Notes: generated by a model not told the origin, from the letters alone. Positions 6,595 to 14,839 are shown, counted from the first letter of the stretch. The stretch: DNA of 20,339 bases from JBCBKP01 sp038521625 (GCA_038521625.1 JBCBKP010000043.1:1-20339), one strand, 5' to 3'. Numbers and translations are program-made.

Positions 6595-9402
6595 TCAGTT
6601 CGGGATCGCGGGCAGGCCGTCCGTCCAGTTGAGGATGTAGACAAAGCTCGTCGCGTCCTGGCCGCTTCCCTCGGCCTCGCGGATGAAGACGAACTCGTCG
6701 TCGCCCGGCAGCGCGTCGATGAGCTGGCTGCCGTAGCTCACGAAGACGCCGAGCTGTTCGGCGGCGAGGATCTCGGCGGGCGGTTCGGTCGAAAACGTGC
6801 CGTTCTCGAACGAGACGCGCGCGGACATGAGCGCCCCGGCCTCGGTGAGGAAGAAGAGCTCTTCGCCGCTGTTCGACCAGAACGGGCGGTCGCCGCCGGA
6901 CTGCGAGACGCGTACCGCCGGTGCGCGCCTGCCGGGGTTGGTCGGGTCGAACGGGCGGACGTAGACCTCGAGCCGGCCGGACTGATCTCCGGCGAAGGCG
7001 AGCCATCGGCCGTCCCGCGCGAGCTGGGGCGAGGCCTCGTTGTTCGCGGCGACGACGATCGGCACGGGCTCGGGCTCGCCCGCGGCCTCGAGGTCGAGCA
7101 TGTACAGCCCCGCGGCTCGCTGGCCGTCGGACGGGAGATACTCGAACACCAGGTAGCGGCCGTCGGGCGTCATCGTGACGCCGCGCTGCATGCCGAGCTC
7201 GTCCTCTTCGGGGAGGGGCACGACCGGTTCGTGGAGGCCGGTCGGGTCGAGCAGCTCGATGACGTAGTACGCCGGAGAGAAGAACCGGACGACCGCGATC
7301 CGCCCGTCGGGCAGGACCCGCTCACCCGAGCGCAGGCCGGGGACGCCCGCGATGTTGACCTCCTCCGAGAAGCCGGTGCGCAGATCGATCAGCAGCGGGG
7401 CGGGCGACTCGGCCCCGTCCTCGAGATCGAACTCGAGCGTGGCGAGGACCGAGTCGCCGGACGGCGTGACGGCGACGTTGCCGACGAGCGGCCGCCCGCC
7501 GTACTCGACCACTCGCTCGTTGCCGTCGCGATCGACGATGACGAGATCGCGGTCGCCGATGGCGTCGCCGCGGCCGAGGATCAGGTCGCCGGTCGGCGAG
7601 ACGTCCCACGCGGTCTCGCCGACGAGCCCCGGGATGAGCGGCGAGATCGCGCCCGCGATGCCGCGAGTCTCGAGGTCCCACGGGGCGAAGCAGAGCGTCG
7701 AGCCGCGCGTGAAGACGAGGGTGTCGGGCGCGACCAGCATGGCGCCGCCGCTGTTCGTCGCGATCGTCTCCGCCTCGTAGGTCGTCAGATCGAGCGCCTT
7801 GGCCACCATCGAGACGGCGTCGCCGGTGCGCTCGAAGCAGCTGAAGAAGAGCAGGTCATCGCTCGTCATCACCGTCTTTCCGGAGAGGAAGACGGTCTCG
7901 TTGCCGGTGATCGGGTGCGAAGAGATCTCGCGGCCGGTGTTGATGTCGATGCGGAAGAGCGTGTCGGCGTTCGGGCTCAGCACGAGCAGCACATCGCCCT
8001 CGGTCCAGGCGAACGAGCGTTCGCCGTACGAGCCCGCCCCCTCTCGGTCGGCCACGATGTCGAGGATGCCGCCGCCCTCGGTGGGCACGCGGCGGAATGC
8101 CTGCCGTCGCGAGCCGGGCTCGTCCCAAAAGAAGACGATCTGCGAGCCGTCGGGGCTGAAGCCGAGCGCCTCGGCGTGCTCGGTGCCCTCGAGCCGGCGC
8201 GTGATGCCCGTGCTCAGGTCGCGGGTGTAGACGGCGTTCGGGATGCTCGCGGCCGAGCCCTCGGGCCGCCCGACCCACGCGATCAACCGCTCGGTGGGCG
8301 AAACCCGGAACGTGAAGGGGCTGTAGGGGTCGTAGACGTCGTTCAGCTCGGGCGAGAAGACGATCGTCGGTCCCGGGTCGGCCGCGGGAATGGCGGTCCC
8401 GTCCCCGGGACCCTCTGCGCCGCCGATCCCGCCGCCGAGTCCGAAGACACCGACACCGACGCCGCTGACGCCGGCGACGACGGCGGCGGCGAGCGCGAGC
8501 GCGATCCCCGAGCTCGGCCTGGCGGGCTCGGTCCTGGCGTCGCCCGGGCTGAGCAGGTCGAGCCTGGCGTCGCCGAGGTCGCGGTAGCGTTCGTCCCTGT
8601 CGCGCGCGACGCAGCGTCGCAGGACGCGGGCGACGTTCGCGGGCGTTCCGGTCGGGAGCTTCTCGAGGTCGATGTCCTTGTGGAGGATGGCGCCGATGGA
8701 GTCGCTGACGGTCTCGCCCTTGAAGGGGGTGAGGCCGGTGAGCATCTCGTAGAGCACGACGCCGAAGGACCAAACGTCGCTGCGTTTGTCGACTCGTCGG
8801 CCTCTGGCCTGCTCGGGGGACATGTAGGCCGCGGTGCCCATGATCACGCCGGCGATGGTCGGGCTGTGGGCCGGGGTGGTGAGCGTGGCGGCGTCGCGGT
8901 CGACCGAGCTCGTGGAGCGGTCGTCGTCGATGCGTGCGAGGCCGAAGTCGAGGACGACCGGGCGGCCCTCGGGCGTGACGATGACATTGGCGGGCTTGAG
9001 GTCGCGGTGGATGACGCCGGCGTCGTGGGCGGCGGCGAGGGCGTTGGCGATCTGTGCCGCCAGCTCGACCGCCTCGTCGGGTGGGATCGGGCCGCGGTCG
9101 AGGCGGTCCTCGAGGGTCTCGCCCTCGATGTACTCGAGGACGAGGTAGCGGGCGCCGGCGTGCTCCTCGACGCCGTAGATGCTCGCGATGGACGGGTGGC
9201 TGAGCTGGGCGAGGCTCCTGGCCTCGCGTTCGAAGCGGGCGAGCCGCTCGGGGTCGGCGGCCATCTGCTCGGGCAGGGCCTTGACGGCGACGTCGCGTTC
9301 GAGGCGTGTGTCGCGGGCGAGGTAGACCACGCCCATGCCGCCGCGGCCGAGCTCGCGTTCGATCAGGTACGGGCCGAGCTGTCCCCCCGCGACCGGTGGC
9401 AC
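6595..9402 (-). CDS. Membrane Ser/Thr protein kinase with extracytoplasmic TolB/WD40-like propeller
   Basis: 935 residues. The N-terminal kinase domain (about 10-285) has a complete catalytic set: glycine loop GRGGMG (19-24), ATP-binding K41, helix-C E60, HRDLKPAN (132-139), DFG (152-154), a Ser/Thr-rich activation loop, MSPEQ with E197, and D209 in SDVWSFG. A hydrophobic segment at about 300-322 is the single membrane span. The rest, about 600 residues, shows TolB/WD40-like blades (FSPDGSQIVFFW, TMTPDGRYLVFEY, LARDGRWLAFAG, VYVRPFDP), as in many acidobacterial and planctomycete kinases, and should lie outside the membrane as a sensor. The start is a GTG without a clear ribosome site; an in-frame TAA lies 10 bases upstream and no other start would keep the glycine loop's lead-in. 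The ligand and targets are unknown. It converges on the beta-helix gene 12 bases away and diverges from the permease gene. Confidence 0.92.
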   Translation of the reverse strand: MPPVAGGQLGPYLIERELGRGGMGVVYLARDTRLERDVAVKALPEQMAADPERLARFEREARSLAQLSHPSIASIYGVEEHAGARYLVLEYIEGETLEDRLDRGPIPPDEAVELAAQIANALAAAHDAGVIHRDLKPANVIVTPEGRPVVLDFGLARIDDDRSTSSVDRDAATLTTPAHSPTIAGVIMGTAAYMSPEQARGRRVDKRSDVWSFGVVLYEMLTGLTPFKGETVSDSIGAILHKDIDLEKLPTGTPANVARVLRRCVARDRDERYRDLGDARLDLLSPGDARTEPARPSSGIALALAAAVVAGVSGVGVGVFGLGGGIGGAEGPGDGTAIPAADPGPTIVFSPELNDVYDPYSPFTFRVSPTERLIAWVGRPEGSAASIPNAVYTRDLSTGITRRLEGTEHAEALGFSPDGSQIVFFWDEPGSRRQAFRRVPTEGGGILDIVADREGAGSYGERSFAWTEGDVLLVLSPNADTLFRIDINTGREISSHPITGNETVFLSGKTVMTSDDLLFFSCFERTGDAVSMVAKALDLTTYEAETIATNSGGAMLVAPDTLVFTRGSTLCFAPWDLETRGIAGAISPLIPGLVGETAWDVSPTGDLILGRGDAIGDRDLVIVDRDGNERVVEYGGRPLVGNVAVTPSGDSVLATLEFDLEDGAESPAPLLIDLRTGFSEEVNIAGVPGLRSGERVLPDGRIAVVRFFSPAYYVIELLDPTGLHEPVVPLPEEDELGMQRGVTMTPDGRYLVFEYLPSDGQRAAGLYMLDLEAAGEPEPVPIVVAANNEASPQLARDGRWLAFAGDQSGRLEVYVRPFDPTNPGRRAPAVRVSQSGGDRPFWSNSGEELFFLTEAGALMSARVSFENGTFSTEPPAEILAAEQLGVFVSYGSQLIDALPGDDEFVFIREAEGSGQDATSFVYILNWTDGLPAIPN

Positions 9403-9458
9403 CGGGCGAGCTTAGCGGGTCGCGCCGGCCACACGGGCAGATACCATGCTCTCGGCCG
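9403..9458. promoter_or_regulatory. Short divergent promoter region
   Basis: Only 56 bases separate the GTG of the kinase gene and the ATG of the permease gene, so both promoters must overlap or lie inside the flanking genes. Neither start has a good Shine-Dalgarno sequence, which raises the possibility of leaderless messages on both sides. I do not see clear -10 or -35 boxes. Confidence 0.35.
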
Positions 9459-10604
9459 ATGACGACCCTCGACCGCTACATCGCGCGGCAGTTCCTGGTG
9501 AACGTCGTGGTGCTGCTGACGATCCTCTTCCTGTTCGTCATCGCGATCGATGTGGCGATCAATCTCGGGCGGTTCGCCGAGGCCGGGGCGTCGCTCAGCG
9601 CGTCCGACGATCCCGGGGTCCTCGGCCGGGCGTGGCTGACGGCGTACGCGGTCTGCGACCTGTGGTGGCCTCGGCTGGTGCAGCTGTACGGGTTCCTGCT
9701 CGGGCTGGTGATGGTCGCGGCGCTGGGGTTTACGGCGACGCAGCTAGCGCGCAGCCGCGAGCTTCTGGCGATGGTGGCGGCGGGGCAGAGCCTGCACCGG
9801 GTGGCGCGCCCGGTGCTGATCGTTGCGGGGGGGCTGACGCTGCTGCAGGCGGGGGCGCAGGAGCTGGTGCTTCCGCGGGTGGCGCCGCTGCTGAGCCGCG
9901 ACCACGGGGACGCGGGCAAGCGGTTCGGTTCGGCGGCGCCGATCCCGCTGGTGGCGACCGACGACGGTGTGCTGCTGTCGGCGGCGGCGTTCGACGCCGA
10001 GCTGGGGGTGCTGGAGCGGCCGTTCTTCTTCGAGGTCGACGAGCGCGGGCGTTCGACGCAGGTCGTCCGGGCCGAGCGGGCGACCTGGAGCGAGCCGGAC
10101 GGGGCATGGGTGCTCGAGAACGGGTACGCGGAGTCGCGTCTGGCGGCGGGCACGGCGGGCGACCGCCCGGCGCCGGTGGCGAAGAACCGGGTGCAGACGT
10201 CGCTGGATCCGGCGCGGCTGCGGTTCGAGCGCGACGCGGCCTACCGCCAGGCGCTGGGGTTCGCGCAGGCGAGGTCGATGCTGGAGAACGCGGGCGGGAT
10301 CGGCGAGCAGACCAAGGACGGGCTGCGCCGGATCATGTGGGGCCGCGTGTCGGTGATGGCGTGCAACATCCTGAGCCTGCTGATCGCGATGCCGTTCTTC
10401 GTGACGCGGCAGCCGGACGGGATCATGCCGCGGGTGCTGCGGGGGACTCCGCTGGCGCTGACGGCGCTGATGGGCGGGATCCTGGGCTCATCGGCGGCGA
10501 TCCCGGGGCTCGAGAACGGGTGGCTGGCGACGCTTGGCGTGTTCCTGCCTGTCTTGGTGCTGGCGCCGCTGGCGGCGGCGGCTCTTGGGGCGATCAAGAC
10601 TTGA
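9459..10604 (+). CDS. LptF/LptG-family permease (YjgP/YjgQ)
   Basis: 381 residues, close to the roughly 360 of E. coli LptF and LptG, which with LptB form the ABC transporter that pulls lipopolysaccharide from the inner membrane toward the outer membrane. Six membrane helices are visible: about 12-35, 73-93 and 115-135, then three near the C-terminus (MACNILSLLIAMPFF, LTALMGGILGSSAAI and the terminal Leu/Ala-rich stretch). Between the halves lies a soluble beta-rich region with ERPFFFEVDERG, RAERATW and GAWVLENGY, the jellyroll-like periplasmic domain. The conserved cytosolic coupling segment RSRELLAMVAAGQSLHRVARP follows helix 2. The ATG at 9459 directly precedes the typical LDRYIARQFL start but lacks a Shine-Dalgarno sequence. 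Whether it is F or G cannot be told, since no partner gene is adjacent. A GC hairpin lies downstream. Confidence 0.87.
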   Translation: MTTLDRYIARQFLVNVVVLLTILFLFVIAIDVAINLGRFAEAGASLSASDDPGVLGRAWLTAYAVCDLWWPRLVQLYGFLLGLVMVAALGFTATQLARSRELLAMVAAGQSLHRVARPVLIVAGGLTLLQAGAQELVLPRVAPLLSRDHGDAGKRFGSAAPIPLVATDDGVLLSAAAFDAELGVLERPFFFEVDERGRSTQVVRAERATWSEPDGAWVLENGYAESRLAAGTAGDRPAPVAKNRVQTSLDPARLRFERDAAYRQALGFAQARSMLENAGGIGEQTKDGLRRIMWGRVSVMACNILSLLIAMPFFVTRQPDGIMPRVLRGTPLALTALMGGILGSSAAIPGLENGWLATLGVFLPVLVLAPLAAAALGAIKT

Positions 10605-10649
10605 GCGTCCCGTCGCGGCCTCCGCCGCTCGCTCGCTCTCGTACGGCCG

Positions 10650-10668
10650 CGCCGGGGTGAGCCCGGCG
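10650..10668 (+). terminator. Candidate terminator hairpin after LptF/G-type gene
   Basis: CGCCGGG (10650-10656) and CCCGGCG (10662-10668) pair perfectly around a 5-base loop, 45 bases after the permease stop codon. There is no T-tract, so it would be a weak intrinsic terminator or an RNA 3' end stabiliser. Confidence 0.38.
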
Positions 10669-10760
10669 GGCCCGAGCGGGGCCGGGTTCTTCAAGACCGT
10701 CGCAAGGAGGCACGCGCCTGAGGGGGACAGGTATTTGTGAGGCGTCCGGTTTGCTTTCGG

Positions 10761-10797
10761 TTGCAGAATCGGGCGAGGTCGCGACAATGGACCTCGC
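10761..10797 (+). promoter_or_regulatory. Candidate sigma-70-type promoter with overlapping 8-base dyad
   Basis: TTGCAG (10761-10766), a 16-base spacer and GACAAT (10783-10788) resemble -35 and -10 boxes, with 3 and 4 of 6 consensus matches. The -10-like box sits inside the loop of a perfect inverted repeat, GCGAGGTC (10773-10780) and GACCTCGC (10790-10797). A transcript starting here would have a leader of about 50 bases before the GH57 ATG at 10846. A dyad centred on the -10 box is what a repressor site would look like, though this is inference. Confidence 0.35.
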
Positions 10798-10845
10798 GGC
10801 TCTCGGGCTCTGGATGCTCGGCGTGGTCGAGAAAGCGGTGGGTCT

Positions 10846-12120
10846 ATGGCGTCTGTGATCTTCTATTTCCAGGTCCACCAGCCCTGGCGTCTGCGCCGCT
10901 ACTCGGTGTTCGACGCCGACCCGAACTACTTCGAGGGCGCGGCGAACGGCGAGATCTGCGAGAAGGTCGCGGAGAAGTGCTACCGGCCGACGACGCAGCT
11001 GATCCTGGACCTCGTGAAGAAGCACGAGGGGAACTTCCGGGTCAGCTACGCGATCACCGGCACGGTGCTCGACCAGTTCAAGCGGTACTGCCCGGACGTG
11101 GTCGACCTTTTTGTGCAGCTGGCGGAGAGCGGCTGCTGCGAATTCGTGGGGGAGACCTACTACCACTCGCTGAGTTTCATCTACTCGCCGAGCGAGTTCG
11201 AGCAGCAGGTTGACGCGCACACCAGGACGATCCAGGAGCTGTTCGGACAGACGCCGACGGTCTTCCGGAACACCGAGCTGATCTACCACAACGAGGTGAG
11301 CCGGGCGCTTGCGGGGATGCGCAACGGGGACGGCTCGGCGCGGTTCCTCGGCTGTCTGTGCGAGGGCGTGGACCGCCACCTGGGCTACCGCTCGCCGAAC
11401 TACGTGTACACGCCGCCGCACTACGACGACGTGTTCAGCCGCGACCGCGAGAAGCCGTTCGGGCTGCTCTTGAAGAATTACAAGCTCTCGGACGACATCG
11501 CGTTCCGGTTCAGCAACCGGGCGTGGGAGGAGTGGCCGCTGACGGCGGAGAAGTTCGCGGGCTGGGTGCACAACATCAACGGCGACGGGTACGTGTGCAA
11601 CCTGTTCATGGACTACGAGACGTTCGGCGAGCACCAGTGGGCGGACACGGGGGTGTTCAACTTCCTGTCGAAGCTGCCCGAGAAGCTGTTCGACCACGCG
11701 CCGGGGGAGAACCACTTCATCACGCCGTCGGAGGCGTTCCGCCGGTTCGACGCGGTTGGCGAGTACGACGTGCCGGAGTTCATCTCCTGGGCGGACACGG
11801 AGCGTGACCTGACGGCGTGGCGCGGCAACGCGATGCAGTGGAACGCGCTGGAGGAGACCTACCGGCTCGAGAAGCAGGTGAAGGGCAAGCTGGAGGAGGT
11901 CGCGTCGTCGGGCGAGGCCGAGCGCCTGGCGCGGGCGGAGGCGGTGCTGTCGGACTGGCGGAAGCTGACGACGAGCGATCATTTCTACTACATGTGCACG
12001 AAGTTCTGGGCGGACGGCGACGTGCACAAGTACTTCAGCCCGTACGACTCGCCGTATGACGGGTACATCAACTTCATGAACGTGCTGGACAACGTGCGGA
12101 CGCGCCTGGCGACGGTGTGA
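10846..12120 (+). CDS. Glycoside hydrolase family 57 (alpha-amylase-type)
   Basis: 424 residues that fit the compact GH57 group known from archaeal and bacterial alpha-amylase-like enzymes, which act on alpha-1,4-glucans such as starch, glycogen or maltodextrins. Visible landmarks are HQP (11-13) in region 1, GETYYHS (102-108), the catalytic nucleophile E144 in FRNTELIY, LLLKNYKLSDDIAFRFS (208-223), the acid/base D256 in FMDYETFGEHQW, SWADTERDLTAWRGN (314-328) and TSDHFYYMCTKFWADGDVHKYF (376-397). All key residues are present, so it should be active. There is no signal peptide, which indicates cytosolic action, probably on storage glycogen or imported oligosaccharides. The ATG at 10846 gives the expected N-terminus ASVIFYFQVHQPW; the ribosome site is weak. 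The next gene overlaps its stop codon by 4 bases. Confidence 0.93.
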   Translation: MASVIFYFQVHQPWRLRRYSVFDADPNYFEGAANGEICEKVAEKCYRPTTQLILDLVKKHEGNFRVSYAITGTVLDQFKRYCPDVVDLFVQLAESGCCEFVGETYYHSLSFIYSPSEFEQQVDAHTRTIQELFGQTPTVFRNTELIYHNEVSRALAGMRNGDGSARFLGCLCEGVDRHLGYRSPNYVYTPPHYDDVFSRDREKPFGLLLKNYKLSDDIAFRFSNRAWEEWPLTAEKFAGWVHNINGDGYVCNLFMDYETFGEHQWADTGVFNFLSKLPEKLFDHAPGENHFITPSEAFRRFDAVGEYDVPEFISWADTERDLTAWRGNAMQWNALEETYRLEKQVKGKLEEVASSGEAERLARAEAVLSDWRKLTTSDHFYYMCTKFWADGDVHKYFSPYDSPYDGYINFMNVLDNVRTRLATV

Positions 12121-12815
12121 GCCGGATGACTCGCCTCATCGCGGTCGTTGCGCTCTCGCTCGGATCGACGGCTCTGTCGCAGGTCGTCTACGACGTTCGC
12201 TATGACGGTGAGGAGGTCGCGCTCGGCGATGCGACGGTCGGTGACCTCGCCTCCCTCCCTCGGACGACGCCGAGCGAGTTCACGTACGGCGAGCCGCCCG
12301 AGATCGTCGACGGTGCACCCTTCGGGTTCGAGGGTCGCTGCCTCAAGTTCGAGCGAGGCGGCGGGCGCTACGAGTACGACCAGGCGTTGTTCGCGGTCCA
12401 ATCCGGGCAGGTCGTCCCGGGGTCGGAGAAGTTCCGCCGGATCGGTATCTCGCTCGATCTGCTCGTCGAATCCGGGCGGGCGAGGTTGCTTCTCGATGAA
12501 CGCGGGGCGGCGTCCGGTGGTCGCGGCAGTCTCTATCTCGATTTCTACGAGGACGGCCGGATCTTCGCGGCGACCCAGTCGGGCGCGGAGCTGCGGGGGG
12601 CGGAGAACGAGATACGGACACGCGGGGACTCCCGCTTCAAGGTCGTTCTGATCCACGACCTCACGCGAGGCTCGTTGCGGCTCATCGTCGGCAGGAGATC
12701 GTTCGAGACGTTCCGGGATCTCGACGCCCTCGGCGGCCTGCGGATCAGCACCGGAGCCGACAGCCGTGCGTTTGTCGACAACGTTGAGATCCGAGTCCTC
12801 ACTCGGAGTCGTTAG
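12117..12815 (+). CDS. Secreted protein of unknown function, coupled to GH57 gene
   Basis: 232 residues from the GTG that overlaps the GH57 stop codon (GTGA), or 229 from the ATG at 12126, which directly opens the signal peptide. The signal core VVALSLGSTALSQ ends near residue 21 (GTG numbering), so the protein is exported. The rest is rich in short beta-strand patterns (RIGISLDLLV, ARLLLDER, GSLYLDFYEDGRIFAA, FKVVLIHDL, SLRLIVGRRSF, FVDNVEIRVL). This order of strands, ending with a 'FVDNVEI' segment, is reminiscent of concanavalin/LamG-like jellyrolls, which commonly bind carbohydrates. I do not recognise a specific family. There is no membrane anchor, dockerin tail or catalytic motif. A carbohydrate link through the neighbouring GH57 gene is possible, but one is cytosolic and the other exported. 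Confidence 0.75.
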   Translation: MSRMTRLIAVVALSLGSTALSQVVYDVRYDGEEVALGDATVGDLASLPRTTPSEFTYGEPPEIVDGAPFGFEGRCLKFERGGGRYEYDQALFAVQSGQVVPGSEKFRRIGISLDLLVESGRARLLLDERGAASGGRGSLYLDFYEDGRIFAATQSGAELRGAENEIRTRGDSRFKVVLIHDLTRGSLRLIVGRRSFETFRDLDALGGLRISTGADSRAFVDNVEIRVLTRSR

Positions 12816-12868
12816 CCGGGCTGGGCGCGCCGACGGATGACGCTCGGACCTCGCGACTCTCGGTCAAA

Positions 12869-12909
12869 ACCCCAGGTTCGCAGCGAGGCCTAGGGGTCTC
12901 CCTCTTTTT
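12869..12909 (+). terminator. Candidate intrinsic terminator after GH57 operon
   Basis: ACCCCAGG (12869-12876) can pair with CCTAGGGGT (12889-12897) with one bulged A. After a short CT-rich stretch comes a run of five T at 12905-12909. This is the only hairpin in the window followed by a T-tract, and it lies 54 bases after the stop of the secreted protein gene. It plausibly separates the GH57 pair from the next beta-helix gene. Confidence 0.45.
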
Positions 12910-12982
12910 GCTATCGCTTTTGGTCCGTATGGGTTAGATTCGACTCCTCACCCACGATCGCGGGCAGGGAGGAAGCCACATC

Positions 12983-14839
12983 ATGATCATCCGCTGGACG
13001 TTCGCCGCCATCGGTCTCGTTGTCTCCGGTGCCGCGGCGCAGCTCGGCCCGCCGGCGGGCCCGGTCACGCCGACGATGAAGCCGCTCGACGCGATCGAGC
13101 CCCGCCGCTGCATCGGTGACCTGCCGGGTGACGAGGGCGCGGTCGTGCTCATCACCGAGCCGGGCAGCTACTTCCTCGACGCCGATCTGGTCGGCGAGCC
13201 CGGCAAGCACGGCATTCGGATCGTCACGCCGGGCTCGGTCAAGATCGATCTCAAGGGATTTGACCTGATCGGGGGGCCCGGCTCGCTCAACGGCATCGAT
13301 ATGGACCTGGGCCCGACCGGGGTGCTCGGCTCGCAGCTCCAGCTCGACGGCAACGACGGCGCGAGCTCGGAGATCCGCGGCTGGGAGGGCGACGGCGTGC
13401 GCACCTCGGGCGTGATCCAGTGCGAGTGCACGCACCTGATCTCATCGGGCAACGGCGGCAACGGCCTCACGCACCTGCACGCCGAGGGCGTCATCCACCG
13501 CGACATCGCGGCCCGGAACAACCTGGGCCACGGCACCGAGATCAGCCACAGCCCGCTTGCCCGCCCCGGCGTCGGCGTGACAAACCGATTCGCGACGTGC
13601 CGCGCGCGTTCGAACGGCGGCGGCGGCGTGTTCATCTATGCCCGCGCCCACGCGTACAACATCGACTTCTCCGAATCGCTCGCCTGCGGCAACGGCGGCG
13701 ACGGCGTCTGCGTGTTCGAGGACCGCACGCTGGTCGGGCCGAGCGTCAGCCCCGGCACGGTCACGCTGCACCGGGTCGAGTCGCGCGACAACACGGGCGA
13801 CGGCGTCCGCCACGTCGCCGGGCACGATAGCTGCCGGATCATCAGGACCCGCGCGACGACATGCGTCGGCAACGGCGGCGACGGGCTCGACATCGACGTC
13901 CTCGGGGCGGAGCCGTTCTTCGGCGCCACGTGCACGATCGACGACAGCGTCTTCAGCAACAACGGCGGCAACGGCGTCCGCAGCAGCAACCCGCTGCACG
14001 TCTCCAACACCACCTGCGGCGAGAACGCCCTCTACGGCGCCCGCGTCTCCGGGGGCGACGCGAACACGATGGTGCTGCAGACGAACGTCTGCCATTTCGC
14101 CGCCAACTCCTCGGGCGGGGCCCGCTGCGACCGCGGCCGGTTCTCCGACGGCACGGGCAGCTACACCGACAACGGCGGGCCGGGCATCGAGACCGGCGAC
14201 GGCTGCCTGCTGCTGAACGGCACCTCGGTCACCAACAACGCCGGGCCGGGCGTCCTGGCCAACGGGACGCTCAACGTCGTCTCGAGCAACATGCGGCGCA
14301 ACGCGGGCCCCGGCGTCTCGTGCACGAACGGCGAGGTTGTCGCCGAGGACGTGGTCTGCGAGTTCAACGGCTCCAGCGGCGCGACGGGCGGCATGGTCTT
14401 CCTGAACTGCCCGTCGGTCACGCTGCGGCGCTGCGTCTCGAACGGCAACACGGGCGACGGTGTCCGCGCGTCGTCGAACGTCGGTCCGGTCCGCTGGATG
14501 TCTCCCGAGATGATGGTCTCCAACAACACCGGCGGCGGCATGGTGCTCGACAGCTGCGTCGGCGCCCGCCTCGAGCGCTGCGTCAGCAGCGGCAACGGCG
14601 GCGGGGGATACGTCCTTCGGCAGGGATTCACCAAGGGACGCGTCTCCGGCTGCAGCTCGTCCGACGACAAGGGCGGCGGGTTCTTCGTGAGCGGCACCGG
14701 CAACCTGATCATGGGTTGCTCGGCCGACGGCAGCGCGGCCGGCGCGTTCAACATCCTTCCGGGCAACCTGGCCACGCCGATCGTGGACGCCGCGACACTC
14801 CCGACGAACCGCGTGCCGGACCCGAACATCATCTACTGA
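12983..14839 (+). CDS. Secreted right-handed parallel beta-helix protein (NosD/PbH1-like)
   Basis: 618 residues. The ATG at 12983 is preceded by GGAGGAAG and opens a short signal peptide ending at AAA/QLG. The segment from about 25 to 95 (PPAGPVTPTMKPLDAIEPR, PGDEGAV, ITEPGSYFLDADLVGEPGKHGI, KIDLKGFDLIGGPGS) is a conserved opening I associate with planctomycete beta-helix proteins. The rest is a long parallel beta-helix: the turn motif N-x-G-x-G/S-hydrophobic recurs about every 20-35 residues (GNGGNGL, GNGGDGV, DNTGDGV, GNGGDGL, NNGGNGV, DNGGPGI, NNAGPGV, RNAGPGV, GNTGDGV, NNTGGGM, GNGGGGY). Cysteines recur between coils. It ends PTNRVPDPNIIY without a dockerin tail. Such folds include polysaccharide lyases and adhesins, but no lyase residues can be assigned. 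It runs tail to tail with the next gene and overlaps it by 7 bases. Confidence 0.83.
   Translation: MIIRWTFAAIGLVVSGAAAQLGPPAGPVTPTMKPLDAIEPRRCIGDLPGDEGAVVLITEPGSYFLDADLVGEPGKHGIRIVTPGSVKIDLKGFDLIGGPGSLNGIDMDLGPTGVLGSQLQLDGNDGASSEIRGWEGDGVRTSGVIQCECTHLISSGNGGNGLTHLHAEGVIHRDIAARNNLGHGTEISHSPLARPGVGVTNRFATCRARSNGGGGVFIYARAHAYNIDFSESLACGNGGDGVCVFEDRTLVGPSVSPGTVTLHRVESRDNTGDGVRHVAGHDSCRIIRTRATTCVGNGGDGLDIDVLGAEPFFGATCTIDDSVFSNNGGNGVRSSNPLHVSNTTCGENALYGARVSGGDANTMVLQTNVCHFAANSSGGARCDRGRFSDGTGSYTDNGGPGIETGDGCLLLNGTSVTNNAGPGVLANGTLNVVSSNMRRNAGPGVSCTNGEVVAEDVVCEFNGSSGATGGMVFLNCPSVTLRRCVSNGNTGDGVRASSNVGPVRWMSPEMMVSNNTGGGMVLDSCVGARLERCVSSGNGGGGYVLRQGFTKGRVSGCSSSDDKGGGFFVSGTGNLIMGCSADGSAAGAFNILPGNLATPIVDAATLPTNRVPDPNIIY

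Larger units (their letters stand above)
10605..10845. promoter_or_regulatory. Intergenic region upstream of GH57 gene
   Basis: 241 bases with no convincing coding sequence. From left to right it contains a GC hairpin just after the permease gene (10650-10668), a short AAGGAGG at about 10703 not followed by a gene, a GGGGGACAGGTATTTGTG stretch near 10721-10738, and a possible promoter with a dyad repeat at 10761-10797. The last is described separately. Confidence 0.4.

Noticed and set aside
7231..9462. 743-residue plus-strand open frame opposite the kinase gene
   Set aside because: The minus strand encodes a complete kinase with all motifs; the plus-strand product is Gly/Val/Asp-rich with no recognisable domain.
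10737..11213. Possible gene beginning just before GH57 in another frame
   Set aside because: Beyond 10846 it runs out of frame through the GH57 gene, and no domain or ribosome site supports it.
12908..12940. Promoter for the second beta-helix gene (TTGCTA ... TTAGAT)
   Set aside because: The spacer would be 20 bases, too long for a standard promoter; only the local AT-richness supports it.
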